A program made the translations under genes and the position numbers. The notes below the pieces were generated by a model. It had not been told where the DNA came from. It saw only the letters and a list, made by a program, of their open reading frames with translations, and did not search any database. DNA of 52,130 nucleotides from JBFHQE01 sp041592335 (GTDB taxonomy: Bacteria > Pseudomonadota > Gammaproteobacteria > Thiohalobacterales > Thiohalobacteraceae), in assembly GCA_041592335.1 (NCBI GenBank), contig JBFHQE010000017.1, forward strand, positions 1-52,130. The letters run 5' to 3'. Shown here piece after piece: positions 8,519 through 17,150 of this stretch (position 1 is its first letter; the number at the start of each line of letters is the position of its first letter).

Positions 8519-9262
8519 ATGGGCCAGATAACAGTCTCTGTCGTCAGCCATGGCCATGGTGCATTGCTCCCGGGTCTGCTTGAAGACCTGGAGGCGTGTC
8601 CTGAAGTTGGGCAGATTATTATTACGAAAAACATTCCGGAGCCAGAACTCTGTCACTCTGCGGCCAAAACTCCATTAATCATAGAAAATACGTCACCCAA
8701 AGGGTTTGGTCAAAACCACAATGCTGCTTTCAAGCAGGCTCGGTTTCCTTTTTTCGCCGTGGTCAACCCGGATATCAGGCTTGAAGGTAACCCGTTCCCT
8801 GCACTTATTGATTCTCTGAAAGCGGAAAACATTGCAATAGCAGCGCCTTTGGTGATCAATCCTACAGGCGCTATGGAAGACAGTGCGCGTCGTTTCCCGA
8901 CCCTGGGTAACCTGACTTTAAAGGCACTTCGGATCGATGATGGTCGATTGTCCTACAAGCGTGATGATCCTCCTTCAGTAGCGCCCTGGGTAGCTGGCAT
9001 GTTTATGCTTTTCCGAAGTTCGGATTACATGGCTCTGCATGGTTTTGACGAGGGATATTTCCTTTACTATGAGGATGTGGATATCTGTGCTCGTACCTGG
9101 AAGCTAGGGAAAAAGGTAATGCTGTGTCCATCAACAGCGGTTGTGCATGATGCTCAAAGAGCCAGTCATCGTAATTTTCAGCATATGAAGTGGCATCTCG
9201 CCAGTATGGCTCGCTATCTCCGTAAATACTATACAAATAGTTACCCACGGAATATAGGGTGA
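8519..9262 (+). CDS. GT2 family glycosyltransferase
   Basis: This 247-residue cytoplasmic glycosyltransferase of family 2 starts with VSVVSHGHG and has VVNPDIRL as the DxD-like site. GFDEGYFLYYEDVDICARTW is the acceptor/catalytic segment typical of rhamnosyltransferase-like enzymes. It is shorter than many relatives (about 280-300) but has both conserved halves. The stop codon overlaps the GTG start of the flippase gene by 4 bases, so the two are probably translationally coupled. It likely builds the same repeat unit as the upstream fusion enzyme. The sugar specificity cannot be read from the sequence. Confidence 0.85.
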   Translation: MGQITVSVVSHGHGALLPGLLEDLEACPEVGQIIITKNIPEPELCHSAAKTPLIIENTSPKGFGQNHNAAFKQARFPFFAVVNPDIRLEGNPFPALIDSLKAENIAIAAPLVINPTGAMEDSARRFPTLGNLTLKALRIDDGRLSYKRDDPPSVAPWVAGMFMLFRSSDYMALHGFDEGYFLYYEDVDICARTWKLGKKVMLCPSTAVVHDAQRASHRNFQHMKWHLASMARYLRKYYTNSYPRNIG

Positions 9263-10596
9263 CGGTCCGTATTTTAGAGTGCTTATCCCTGCAATTGGTT
9301 GGCCGCCCACTTATGCGGGGTGCGCTAATTTCTTTCATTCTGCAGGCAATTGGTGCAGGGCTCATCTTTTTCTCCGAGGTGCTGGTTGCACGGGTACTTG
9401 GAGTGCCTGCTTACGGTGTGTTCGCAACCATCATGGCCTGGCTTCAGGTTTTAATCCCGGTCGCAATGCTTGGTACTAATTATCTGTTACTGCGTATGGT
9501 GCCTGTTTATGTTGAAAACACTGGCTGGCCGCAGTTGCGTGGAATGTTGAGATGGTGTCTTGGTGTTGGTCTGCTTGGCAGTTCAATTATTTACGCCATT
9601 ATGTTTTTTGCCGCTGTGATGCCACGAGGAATTCTGGATGCTGAAATCAAAACGGCATTGATGTTAGGCATGTTGGCCTTGCCTCTGTATGTGTTATCTC
9701 TTCAACGGCAGGCGATATTACGTGGTTTGCATCGAGTGGCTCATGCGCTATCACCTGAATATGTAATCCGCCCATTGATATTGATAATTTTGGTTGCGCT
9801 GTTTGCCTGGGGTGCAGGTCATTCACTTTCACCTGACGAGGTATTAGGGCTTAATGTAATAGCGGCGGCGGCAGCTTTCCTGGTTGGATGGTTCTGGCAA
9901 CATCAAGCGCGCCCCGATGGAATTAAAGGTGCTGTAGCGGTATTTCATAACCGTGAGTGGTTTTCTATTGCGATACCTCTTTTTCTGGTTGCTCTAATGC
10001 AACTACTAATTGTCAGGATGGATATCATCTTGCTTGGTGCTTTGTTGGGCCGAGAGCAGGCAGGAATCTATGCGGCGGCCAGTCGCGTGGCGGACCTTGT
10101 GGTATTCGGGTTGGCTGCTGCCAATGTCGTGGTGGCTCCTATAATAGCCAGTCTTTATACAAAGAATGATATTCCCGGTTTGCAACGCATGCTTACAGCG
10201 TTAGCTAAAGGGGTTTCCTTATTTACGGGAATGATTGTCATCCTGTTGCTGGTGGCGGGTCAATGGATACTGCAACTTTTTGGTGGTGAGTTCGTTACAG
10301 CCTTTGTGCCCATGCTCATTTTGGGGGCTGCGCAAATGATGAATGCCCTGTTGGGGCCGGTTGATTTTATGCTGGCTATGACTGGGCACCAGAAGCAGTC
10401 TCTACGAATATTCTTCATCGCAACCATATTGAACATTGCATTGCACCTGTCGCTTATCCCGCTCTACGGCATGATCGGAGCTGCTGCTGCTACGTTCATT
10501 ACGTTAATTTTCTGGAAACTCTTCATGTTGATTTTTATCCGGCGTACAATCGGCGTTGAAGCATCCATATTGGCCATTTTGTCTAAATCAACGTGA
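9259..10596 (+). CDS. Wzx-like oligosaccharide flippase
   Basis: The 445-residue protein is almost entirely hydrophobic, with about 12-14 predicted membrane helices. Its start (ISFILQAIGAGLIFFSEVLVARVLG) is typical of MOP-superfamily polysaccharide exporters (Wzx/RfbX type). These proteins move undecaprenyl-pyrophosphate-linked repeat units across the inner membrane. GTG 9259 overlaps the preceding stop in GTGA. ATG 9313 lies nearer the first helix and is an alternative start. It is followed by the dehydratase gene with another 4-base overlap. No Wzy polymerase or Wzz chain-length regulator is visible in the window, so that part of the pathway may lie upstream. Confidence 0.85.
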   Translation: MTVRILECLSLQLVGRPLMRGALISFILQAIGAGLIFFSEVLVARVLGVPAYGVFATIMAWLQVLIPVAMLGTNYLLLRMVPVYVENTGWPQLRGMLRWCLGVGLLGSSIIYAIMFFAAVMPRGILDAEIKTALMLGMLALPLYVLSLQRQAILRGLHRVAHALSPEYVIRPLILIILVALFAWGAGHSLSPDEVLGLNVIAAAAAFLVGWFWQHQARPDGIKGAVAVFHNREWFSIAIPLFLVALMQLLIVRMDIILLGALLGREQAGIYAAASRVADLVVFGLAAANVVVAPIIASLYTKNDIPGLQRMLTALAKGVSLFTGMIVILLLVAGQWILQLFGGEFVTAFVPMLILGAAQMMNALLGPVDFMLAMTGHQKQSLRIFFIATILNIALHLSLIPLYGMIGAAAATFITLIFWKLFMLIFIRRTIGVEASILAILSKST

Positions 10597-12491
10597 TAAG
10601 CGAAAAAAAATCTCTAATTAGTCGTTTTCGCAACCCCATTGCGGTGTTGACCCATGACTTATGCATGATCCCGCTGGCCTGGATGGTGGCCTATTGGCTC
10701 AGGTTTAATCTGGGACCAATCCCTGAGTTATTTTTAAAGCCAGCACTGGAGTGGTTGCCCGCAGTGTTGCTGGTACAGGGCAGCGCATTTTACTTCTTTG
10801 GTCTTTATCGCGGCCACTGGCGCTTTGCCTCGGTGCAAGATCTGTTCAGAATAATAAAGGCTGTTATATCAGGGGCAGTCATTTCTCTTGCGATCATTTT
10901 TCTCTTTACCCGGCTGGAGTCCATCCCTCGTTCGGTATTTGTCCTTTATCCGATCTTGTTAGTGATGTTTCTGGCGGCACCCAGGCTTCTATACAGGTGG
11001 ATTAAGGACCATCGCGTCTATCTGGGTTCGGGTAAGCGAGTCCTTATCGTCGGTGCCGGGCAGGCAGGTGAAATGCTGGTTCGAGATATTTTTTCCAGCG
11101 GCGAAGGGCAGTTTCATCCAGTCGCTTTTATTGATGATAATCGCCGAAAAACCGGGCTTGAGATTCATGGTGTGAGAGTGGTTGGTACTTTTGAGGATCT
11201 TCCGGCAATCGTCGATCGAATGAGTATAGAACTGGTTCTGTTTGCAATTCCTTCCGCTAAATCGTCTGTTGTTCGTCGTGTTGTCGAATTATGCGAATCG
11301 GCGGAGGTGCCATTCAGGACGTTGCCGAAAATTGCGGACTTGATGTCCGGCAAGGTGGATATCTCTTCTTTACGTGAAGTGTCAATCGAGGACTTGTTAG
11401 GGAGAGATCCAGTGAAACTGGATCGAGAAGCTTTGCACCAGGGGCTTTCCGGGAAACGAATTCTGGTAACAGGCGGTGGTGGTTCGATTGGTTCTGAGCT
11501 TTGTCGGCAGATCGCTCGGCTGGGTCCATCGAAACTGATCGTCTTTGATCAGAGTGAATTTAACCTGTTCGAAATTGATCGTGAGCTACGCAAGTATTTT
11601 CCGGCCCTTCAAATCGAAACTGTCCTTGGCGATGTAACCAGCACCGAGACTGTCGAACGTGTGTTCGCTTTACATCATCCGGATGTGGTATTTCATGCAG
11701 CGGCTTATAAGCACGTTCCTATGCTGGAAAACCAGGCGCGCGAAGCGGCAAACAATAATATCCTTGGGACGCGCCAGGTTGCCTTATCAGCCGATCAGCA
11801 TGGCGCTGAGATCTTTGTCCTGGTTTCGACCGACAAGGCAGTGAATCCGACCAATATCATGGGTGCCACCAAGCGTTCAGCTGAAATTTTCTGTCAAGAT
11901 TTAGATAAGCGCTCGAGGACAAAATTCATCACGGTTCGTTTCGGCAATGTGCTGGGTTCGGCGGGTAGTGTCGTGCCCTTGTTTCAGGAGCAGATCAGGA
12001 AGGGTGGCCCGGTCACCGTTACTCACCCCAAGATCACCCGTTACTTTATGACGATCCCAGAGGCCAGCCAGTTAATCATGCAGGCCGGCGTGATGGGGAA
12101 GGGCGGGGAAATTTTTGTGCTGGATATGGGCGAGCCGGTCAGTATCACTTACCTTGCCGAGCAGATGATTCATTTGTCGGGCCTGGAGCCAGGTGAAGAC
12201 ATTGAGATCACTTACACCGGACTGCGTCCTGGCGAAAAGCTTTATGAAGAACTTTTTCATGAAAAAGAGTCACTTGTGACAACTGGGCATGAAAAAATCC
12301 TGCTTGCCAGGCACCGCTCGGGGGATAGTGACAAACTTAAACAGATCTTTGATAGACTCAAAACGGCGTGCAGCTCGTTCGATGAAGAGTCGGTGCGGAA
12401 TGAAATCAAACAGTTAGTTCCAGAACTGCACGAGGCCGCCGATACTTCACCAGACAACGTGATTCCGTTCGACCAAAGGAACAAAGCATGA
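10593..12491 (+). CDS. Membrane-anchored nucleotide-sugar 4,6-dehydratase (WbpM/PglF/CapD family)
   Basis: The 632-residue protein has four N-terminal membrane helices (within residues 20-135), then a CoA-binding-like Rossmann fold with VLIVGAGQAGE at 150-160. The catalytic extended SDR domain follows. There the NAD motif TGGGGSIG is at 293-300, and TDKAVNPTNIMGATKR at 413-428 replaces the usual YxxxK site with MxxxK, a mark of large UDP-GlcNAc C4,C6-dehydratases. These enzymes make UDP-4-keto-6-deoxy sugars, precursors of QuiNAc, FucNAc or bacillosamine-type residues. The GTG start lies within the preceding gene's end, and the stop overlaps galU (ATGA). A 4-amino sugar made from its product would need an aminotransferase; the only local candidate is the decayed one at 6.4-6.8 kb. 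Confidence 0.9.
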   Translation: MISEKKSLISRFRNPIAVLTHDLCMIPLAWMVAYWLRFNLGPIPELFLKPALEWLPAVLLVQGSAFYFFGLYRGHWRFASVQDLFRIIKAVISGAVISLAIIFLFTRLESIPRSVFVLYPILLVMFLAAPRLLYRWIKDHRVYLGSGKRVLIVGAGQAGEMLVRDIFSSGEGQFHPVAFIDDNRRKTGLEIHGVRVVGTFEDLPAIVDRMSIELVLFAIPSAKSSVVRRVVELCESAEVPFRTLPKIADLMSGKVDISSLREVSIEDLLGRDPVKLDREALHQGLSGKRILVTGGGGSIGSELCRQIARLGPSKLIVFDQSEFNLFEIDRELRKYFPALQIETVLGDVTSTETVERVFALHHPDVVFHAAAYKHVPMLENQAREAANNNILGTRQVALSADQHGAEIFVLVSTDKAVNPTNIMGATKRSAEIFCQDLDKRSRTKFITVRFGNVLGSAGSVVPLFQEQIRKGGPVTVTHPKITRYFMTIPEASQLIMQAGVMGKGGEIFVLDMGEPVSITYLAEQMIHLSGLEPGEDIEITYTGLRPGEKLYEELFHEKESLVTTGHEKILLARHRSGDSDKLKQIFDRLKTACSSFDEESVRNEIKQLVPELHEAADTSPDNVIPFDQRNKA

Positions 12492-13396
12492 AAATTAAAG
12501 TTAAAAAGGCTGTGTTTCCCGTTGCGGGCATGGGGACCCGTTTCCTGCCGGCAACCAAGGCCAATCCCAAGGAAATGCTGCCCATCGTGGATAAGCCATT
12601 GATTCAGTACGCGGCTGAAGAGGCCATCAGTGCGGGTATCGAGGAACTGGTATTTGTCACAAGTTCCAGCAAGCGGGCTATTGAAGATCACTTCGACAAG
12701 AATTACGAAATGGAATCAGAGCTCAAGCAGCGAGGAAAAGACAAGTTGCTCGAGATCGTGCAGAACGTGGTCCCCAAGGGGGTTGCCTGTGTATATGTAC
12801 GCCAGCCCGAAGCACTGGGGTTGGGGCATGCTGTACTCTGTGCCAAGCCGGTCATCGGTGATGAACCTTTTGCCGTTATTCTCGCGGACGACCTGATCGA
12901 CGGAGATGGCAGCAGCTGTTTGAGCCAGATGGCGGCCATGTTTGAATACAATCGCTGCAGTGTGCTGGGTGTGGAAGAAGTGCCTGCCGAGGAGACGGAC
13001 AAATACGGTGTGGTCAAAGCAGATGCGATTAACGATTCGCTTAGCCGGGTTTCAGAAATCGTCGAAAAACCCAAGCCGGCCGATGCGCCATCCAATCTTG
13101 CAGTAGTGGGACGTTATATCCTGACGCCGCGCATCTTCCATCATCTGGAAAATACTCCGCGAGGCGCCGGAGGCGAAATACAACTAACGGATGCTATTGC
13201 GGAGTTGCTCAAGGAAGAACAGGTCATGGGCTACAAGTTCAAGGGAACGCGCTATGACTGCGGTAGCAAGCTGGGTTATCTGATGGCGACCGTTGAATAC
13301 GGCCTCAAGCACGGTGAGTTATCAAAAGAGTTTGGCGACTATCTCAACATGCGGTTCTGTACGGCTAAAAATGAGAAGAAAGCGGCTAACAGCTAA
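12488..13396 (+). CDS. galU: UTP-glucose-1-phosphate uridylyltransferase
   Basis: GalU makes UDP-glucose from UTP and glucose-1-phosphate, feeding surface polysaccharide, glycogen-like and osmoprotectant routes. The 302-residue length is standard. The nucleotide-binding signature GMGTRFLPATK is at residues 14-24, followed by KEMLPIVDKPLIQYA. Further on are ILADDLID and the EIVEKPKP sugar-phosphate site, and GGEIQLTDAI follows near the C terminus. It overlaps the upstream dehydratase by 4 bases and is the last gene of the operon, ending 16 bases before a strong terminator. The base composition here is already close to the housekeeping part of the window. Confidence 0.95.
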   Translation: MKIKVKKAVFPVAGMGTRFLPATKANPKEMLPIVDKPLIQYAAEEAISAGIEELVFVTSSSKRAIEDHFDKNYEMESELKQRGKDKLLEIVQNVVPKGVACVYVRQPEALGLGHAVLCAKPVIGDEPFAVILADDLIDGDGSSCLSQMAAMFEYNRCSVLGVEEVPAEETDKYGVVKADAINDSLSRVSEIVEKPKPADAPSNLAVVGRYILTPRIFHHLENTPRGAGGEIQLTDAIAELLKEEQVMGYKFKGTRYDCGSKLGYLMATVEYGLKHGELSKEFGDYLNMRFCTAKNEKKAANS

Positions 13397-13412
13397 GGTC
13401 GCCGGTTAAATG

Positions 13413-13444
13413 AAAAAGGCCAGTCAAATTGACTGGCCTTTTTT
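13413..13444. terminator. Bidirectional Rho-independent terminator
   Basis: A near-perfect hairpin with arms AAGGCCAGTCAA and TTGACTGGCCTT is flanked by A-runs on the left and T-runs on the right. It can end the galU operon on the plus strand and the tRNA-Asn transcript arriving on the minus strand. Confidence 0.9.
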
Positions 13445-13447
13445 GTT

Positions 13448-13523
13448 TGGCTCCCCGGGACGGGCTCGAACCGCCGACCTAGTGATTAACAGTCACCCGC
13501 TCTACCGACTGAGCTACCGGGGA
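13448..13523 (-). tRNA. tRNA-Asn (GTT)
   Basis: The reverse strand folds as a complete 76-base tRNA with an encoded CCA end. The acceptor stem is TCCCCGG/CCGGGGA, the D-arm GCTCAGTCGGTAGAGC, the anticodon loop CTGTTAA gives GTT, and the T-loop TTCGAGC is present. It reads towards the shared terminator. Confidence 0.97.
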
Positions 13524-13582
13524 ATATCTCTTACTTGGAGCGCGCAGATTCTACGTGAGGCACCTGCATACGTCAACCGCGT

Positions 13583-14788
13583 TTAGTCCTTGATATTGGC
13601 TGTTTTCAGGAACTTATCGAGACGCGCGATGGCTTCTTTCAGGATGTCTAGCGAAGTCGCAAATGACAGCCGCATATAGCCTTCTGCGCCGAAAGCCGAA
13701 CCTGGCACCAGCGCGACGTTGGCTTCTTCTATGAGGCGCTCTGCCAGCGCGACATCAGAGTCAACTCCCTGCATCTGCTCAATGGCGGATTGGAAGCTGG
13801 GAAACGCGTAGAAGGTACCGTCGCCCGGCAGGCAGCTGACCCCTGGTAGCGCATTCAGGGCATTTACCAGGTAATCGTGACGCTCCTTGAATGCCTTGCC
13901 CATTTCGGTAATGCAGGACTGGTCGCCATTCAGGGCGGCACAGGCCGCCGCCTGGGAAATGGAAGTCGGATTGGAGGTGCTTTGCGATTGTACTTTTTTC
14001 ATCGCCTTGATGACGCTAGCAGGTCCCGCCGCATAACCGATACGCCAGCCGGTCATGGAATAGGCCTTGGAAACGCCATTTAACACCATGCAGCGCTCGT
14101 AGAGATCCGGACATACGTTGAGGATGTTGATGAAGGGTTCGCTTGACCAGCGAATATGTTCATACATGTCATCAGTGACAACGAGCACTTGTGGGTATTT
14201 GCGCAATACTTCGCCGATTGCCGCCAGTTCGTCTTGCGTGTAAGCCATGCCGGTAGGGTTGGACGGGCTGTTGATGACAAACATGCGGGTACGCGGCGTG
14301 ATGGCGGCGGCCAGTTGTTCAGCCGATATCTTGAAGTGTTGCTCAATGCCAGCCTCGATTATCACGGGTTTACCATCCGCCAGCAGCACCATGTCCGGAT
14401 AGGACACCCAGTAAGGTGCGGGGATGATGACTTCGTCGCCCTCATTTAGCAGCGCCTGGGCCAGATTGAAAAAGCTCTGCTTGCCGCCACAGGACACCAG
14501 GATCTGGTCTGGTTTGTAGGTGAAATTGTTTTCCCGCTGGAATTTGTCGATGATGGCCTGCTTGAGCGCGGCGGTGCCGTCGACGGCGGTGTACTTGGTA
14601 TCACCCCGGTTGATGGCCTCGATCGCGGCCTGCTTGATATGTTCCGGCGTATCAAAATCCGGTTCGCCGGCGCCAAGACCGATGATATCGCGGCCAGCGG
14701 CACGCAATTCAGCCGCGCGAGCAGTCACGGCCAGGGTGGGCGAGGGTTTGACCCGGGCCACGCGTTGGGAAAGCGGGATAGTGTCCAA
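13583..14788 (-). CDS. Class I aspartate aminotransferase
   Basis: This is a PLP-dependent aminotransferase of the Ib subgroup, which exchanges amino groups between aspartate and 2-oxoglutarate (sometimes also prephenate). Visible motifs are LSQRVARVKPSPT at the N terminus, GLGAGEPDFDTPEHIK, SPSNPTG, VTDDMYEHI, and the lysine motif NGVSKAYSMTGWRIGY where PLP binds. The frame is open to 14821 through a TTG codon. A TTG at 14788 starts just before the conserved LSQRV and gives a 401-residue protein, close to the usual length of ~395-400. No ATG start is available, so the exact start is uncertain. It is divergent from uvrB and lies upstream of tRNA-Asn on the same strand. Confidence 0.9.
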   Translation of the reverse strand: MDTIPLSQRVARVKPSPTLAVTARAAELRAAGRDIIGLGAGEPDFDTPEHIKQAAIEAINRGDTKYTAVDGTAALKQAIIDKFQRENNFTYKPDQILVSCGGKQSFFNLAQALLNEGDEVIIPAPYWVSYPDMVLLADGKPVIIEAGIEQHFKISAEQLAAAITPRTRMFVINSPSNPTGMAYTQDELAAIGEVLRKYPQVLVVTDDMYEHIRWSSEPFINILNVCPDLYERCMVLNGVSKAYSMTGWRIGYAAGPASVIKAMKKVQSQSTSNPTSISQAAACAALNGDQSCITEMGKAFKERHDYLVNALNALPGVSCLPGDGTFYAFPSFQSAIEQMQGVDSDVALAERLIEEANVALVPGSAFGAEGYMRLSFATSLDILKEAIARLDKFLKTANIKD

Positions 14789-14924
14789 GTGTGTCAACCT
14801 GTCTAGGGCAATTTTTATCAACCCGTAATCTTACTGTAACTTGGCGCCGCTGGGCACCCCACTTTCGGGGGACTTTTTCAGTAAACTGGCCGGATGGATT
14901 TTCCGGGAGTGGACACGATCAGCA

Positions 14925-16943
14925 ATGGCATTTGAACTAGTAACCGACATGAAACCCGCGGGTGATCAGCCGACGGCGATAGACGCCCTGGTGGAAGGCC
15001 TGCAGGACGGCCTGGCGCATCAGACCCTGCTGGGGGTGACTGGCTCCGGCAAGACTTTCACCATCGCCAATGTTATTCAGCAGGTGCAGCGTCCGACCCT
15101 GATCCTGGCGCACAACAAGACCCTGGCGGCGCAGCTCTATGGCGAGTTTAAGGCGTTTTTCCCTAGTAATGCGGTCGAGTATTTCGTGTCCTATTACGAT
15201 TATTACCAGCCGGAAGCCTATGTGCCGGCCTCGGACACCTTTATCGAGAAGGACGCCTCGATCAACGACCATATCGAACAAATGCGCCTGTCGGCCACCA
15301 AGGCCATCCTGGAGCGCAAGGACACCATCATCGTGGCCACTGTGTCGGCCATCTACGGCCTGGGCGATCCGCGTTCCTACCTGAGCATGGTGATGCACCT
15401 GGTGCGAGGGGATAAGGTCGATCAGCGCGACATCCTGCGCAAGCTGGCCGAGCTGCAGTACACCCGCAACGACGTCGAGCTCGCTCGCGGTACCTACCGG
15501 TCGCGGGGCGAGGTGATCGACATTTTTCCGGCAGATTCTGATCGCGAGGGTATTCGTCTGGAACTGTTCGACGACGAGCTGGAGAACATCGCCTTTTTCG
15601 ATCCGCTGACTGGCGAGGTGTTGCGGCGCGTGCCCCGGGTGACCATCTATCCCAAGACCCACTATGTCACGCCGCGACAGACCATCTTGGACGCGATTGA
15701 CCAGATCAAGGTTGAATTGCAGGAGCGGCTGACCGAGCTGCGTAGCAACGACCGGCTGGTCGAGGCGCAGCGCCTGGAGCAGCGCACCCAGTTCGACATC
15801 GAAATGATGCTTGAGTTGGGTTACTGCTCGGGCATCGAGAACTATTCGCGTTACCTGTCAGGGCGTAACCCGGGAGAGCCACCGCCGACCCTGTTCGATT
15901 ACGTCCCGCCTGATGCGCTGCTGGTCATCGACGAGTCGCACGTCACTATCCCTCAGCTGGGCGGCATGTACCGTGGCGACCGCTCACGTAAGGAGAACCT
16001 GGTCAATTACGGGTTTCGCCTGCCGTCGGCGCTGGACAACCGGCCCATGCGCTTTGATGAGTTCGAACGGCTGGCGCCCCAGACGATCTTCGTTTCCGCC
16101 ACGCCCGCCCAATACGAGGAAGAACACGCCGGACAGGTGGTTGAGCAGGTAGTGCGGCCGACGGGGCTGGTTGATCCCGAGATCGAGATCAGGCCGGTCG
16201 CAAGCCAGGTCGACGATGTGTTGTCGGAGATCAATCTGAGGGTCAAACAGAACGAGCGGGTGCTGATCACAACGCTCACCAAGCGCATGGCCGAGGATTT
16301 GACCGAGTACCTGGCCGAGCACGGGGTGCGGGTGCGTTACCTGCATTCGGACATCGATACCGTGGAGCGAGTCGAGATCATCCGCGACCTGCGCCTGGGT
16401 GAGTTCGACGTGCTGGTCGGGATCAACCTGTTGCGCGAGGGGCTGGATATGCCGGAAGTGTCGCTGGTGGCGATCCTGGATGCGGACAAGGAAGGTTTCC
16501 TGCGTTCCGACCGTTCGCTAATCCAGACCATTGGCCGTGCCGCGCGTAATCTGAACGGCAAGGCAATTCTCTATGCCGACAGGATCACCGGTTCCATGCA
16601 ACGCGCCATTGATGAAACCGAACGTCGTCGTGCCAAGCAGATCGCCTTTAACAAGGAACATGGCATTACCCCAAAATCCATCCGCAAGGCGGTGGCCGAT
16701 ATCATGGAAGGCGCTGCTCCGGGAGCGCCGGGCACACCCCGGCAATACGCCAAAGTGGCGGAAGAGGCAGCGGAATACGGTCGCATGTCCCCGCAACAGT
16801 TGATGCAGAAGATCAAGCAGCTAGAGCAGCAAATGTATGAGCATGCGCGGAACCTGGAATTCGAGGACGCGGCACGCATTCGCGACCAGATCGAGCATAT
16901 TCGTTCGGTTGAGCTGGGAGTGCCGGATTCGGCAGTGGGGTAG
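14925..16943 (+). CDS. uvrB: Excinuclease ABC subunit B
   Basis: UvrB is the damage-verifying helicase-like subunit of nucleotide excision repair. It is loaded by UvrA, and UvrC then cuts. From ATG 14925 the product is 672 residues, the standard length. Walker A GVTGSGKT is at 37-44, and the aromatic beta-hairpin (YYDYYQPEAYVP) that inserts between strands follows near 92. Walker B is visible as VIDESH. A helicase C domain with QTIGRAARN comes next, and the UvrC-binding UVR coiled coil lies at the C terminus. The frame is open upstream to 14841, but that extension is not conserved. No clear LexA box was found in the 100-base upstream region. Confidence 0.97.
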   Translation: MAFELVTDMKPAGDQPTAIDALVEGLQDGLAHQTLLGVTGSGKTFTIANVIQQVQRPTLILAHNKTLAAQLYGEFKAFFPSNAVEYFVSYYDYYQPEAYVPASDTFIEKDASINDHIEQMRLSATKAILERKDTIIVATVSAIYGLGDPRSYLSMVMHLVRGDKVDQRDILRKLAELQYTRNDVELARGTYRSRGEVIDIFPADSDREGIRLELFDDELENIAFFDPLTGEVLRRVPRVTIYPKTHYVTPRQTILDAIDQIKVELQERLTELRSNDRLVEAQRLEQRTQFDIEMMLELGYCSGIENYSRYLSGRNPGEPPPTLFDYVPPDALLVIDESHVTIPQLGGMYRGDRSRKENLVNYGFRLPSALDNRPMRFDEFERLAPQTIFVSATPAQYEEEHAGQVVEQVVRPTGLVDPEIEIRPVASQVDDVLSEINLRVKQNERVLITTLTKRMAEDLTEYLAEHGVRVRYLHSDIDTVERVEIIRDLRLGEFDVLVGINLLREGLDMPEVSLVAILDADKEGFLRSDRSLIQTIGRAARNLNGKAILYADRITGSMQRAIDETERRRAKQIAFNKEHGITPKSIRKAVADIMEGAAPGAPGTPRQYAKVAEEAAEYGRMSPQQLMQKIKQLEQQMYEHARNLEFEDAARIRDQIEHIRSVELGVPDSAVG

Positions 16944-16985
16944 CTTGCTGAATAAGTCGATTTCCTGTAAATTCTCCGCCTCTTC

Positions 16986-17062
16986 ACTCGCGTAGCTCAG
17001 TTGGTTAGAGCACCACCTTGACATGGTGGGGGTCGGTAGTTCGAGTCTACTCGCGAGTACCA
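16986..17062 (+). tRNA. tRNA-Val (GAC)
   Basis: A 77-base tRNA with acceptor stem ACTCGCG/CGCGAGT, D-arm AGCTCAGTTGGTTAGAGC, anticodon loop TTGACAT giving GAC, T-loop TTCGAGT, and an encoded CCA. It lies 42 bases after the uvrB stop. Confidence 0.97.
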
Positions 17063-17074
17063 GATTCAGAATCC

Positions 17075-17102
17075 TTATCCCGGCTAGTCCGGGATAATTT
17101 TT
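17075..17102 (+). terminator. Rho-independent terminator after tRNA-Val
   Basis: The hairpin TTATCCCGG-CTAGT-CCGGGATAA is followed by five Ts. It sits 12 bases behind the tRNA and separates it from thrS. Confidence 0.85.
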
Positions 17103-17150
17103 ACATAAAACATGTGGCCCCTCGTATAGGTCACCACTGGAGATAACGAC

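Noticed and set aside
14822..14924. LexA/SOS box before uvrB
   Set aside because: ACTGTAACT and CAGTAAACTG look similar, but no CTGT-N8-ACAG pair is present.
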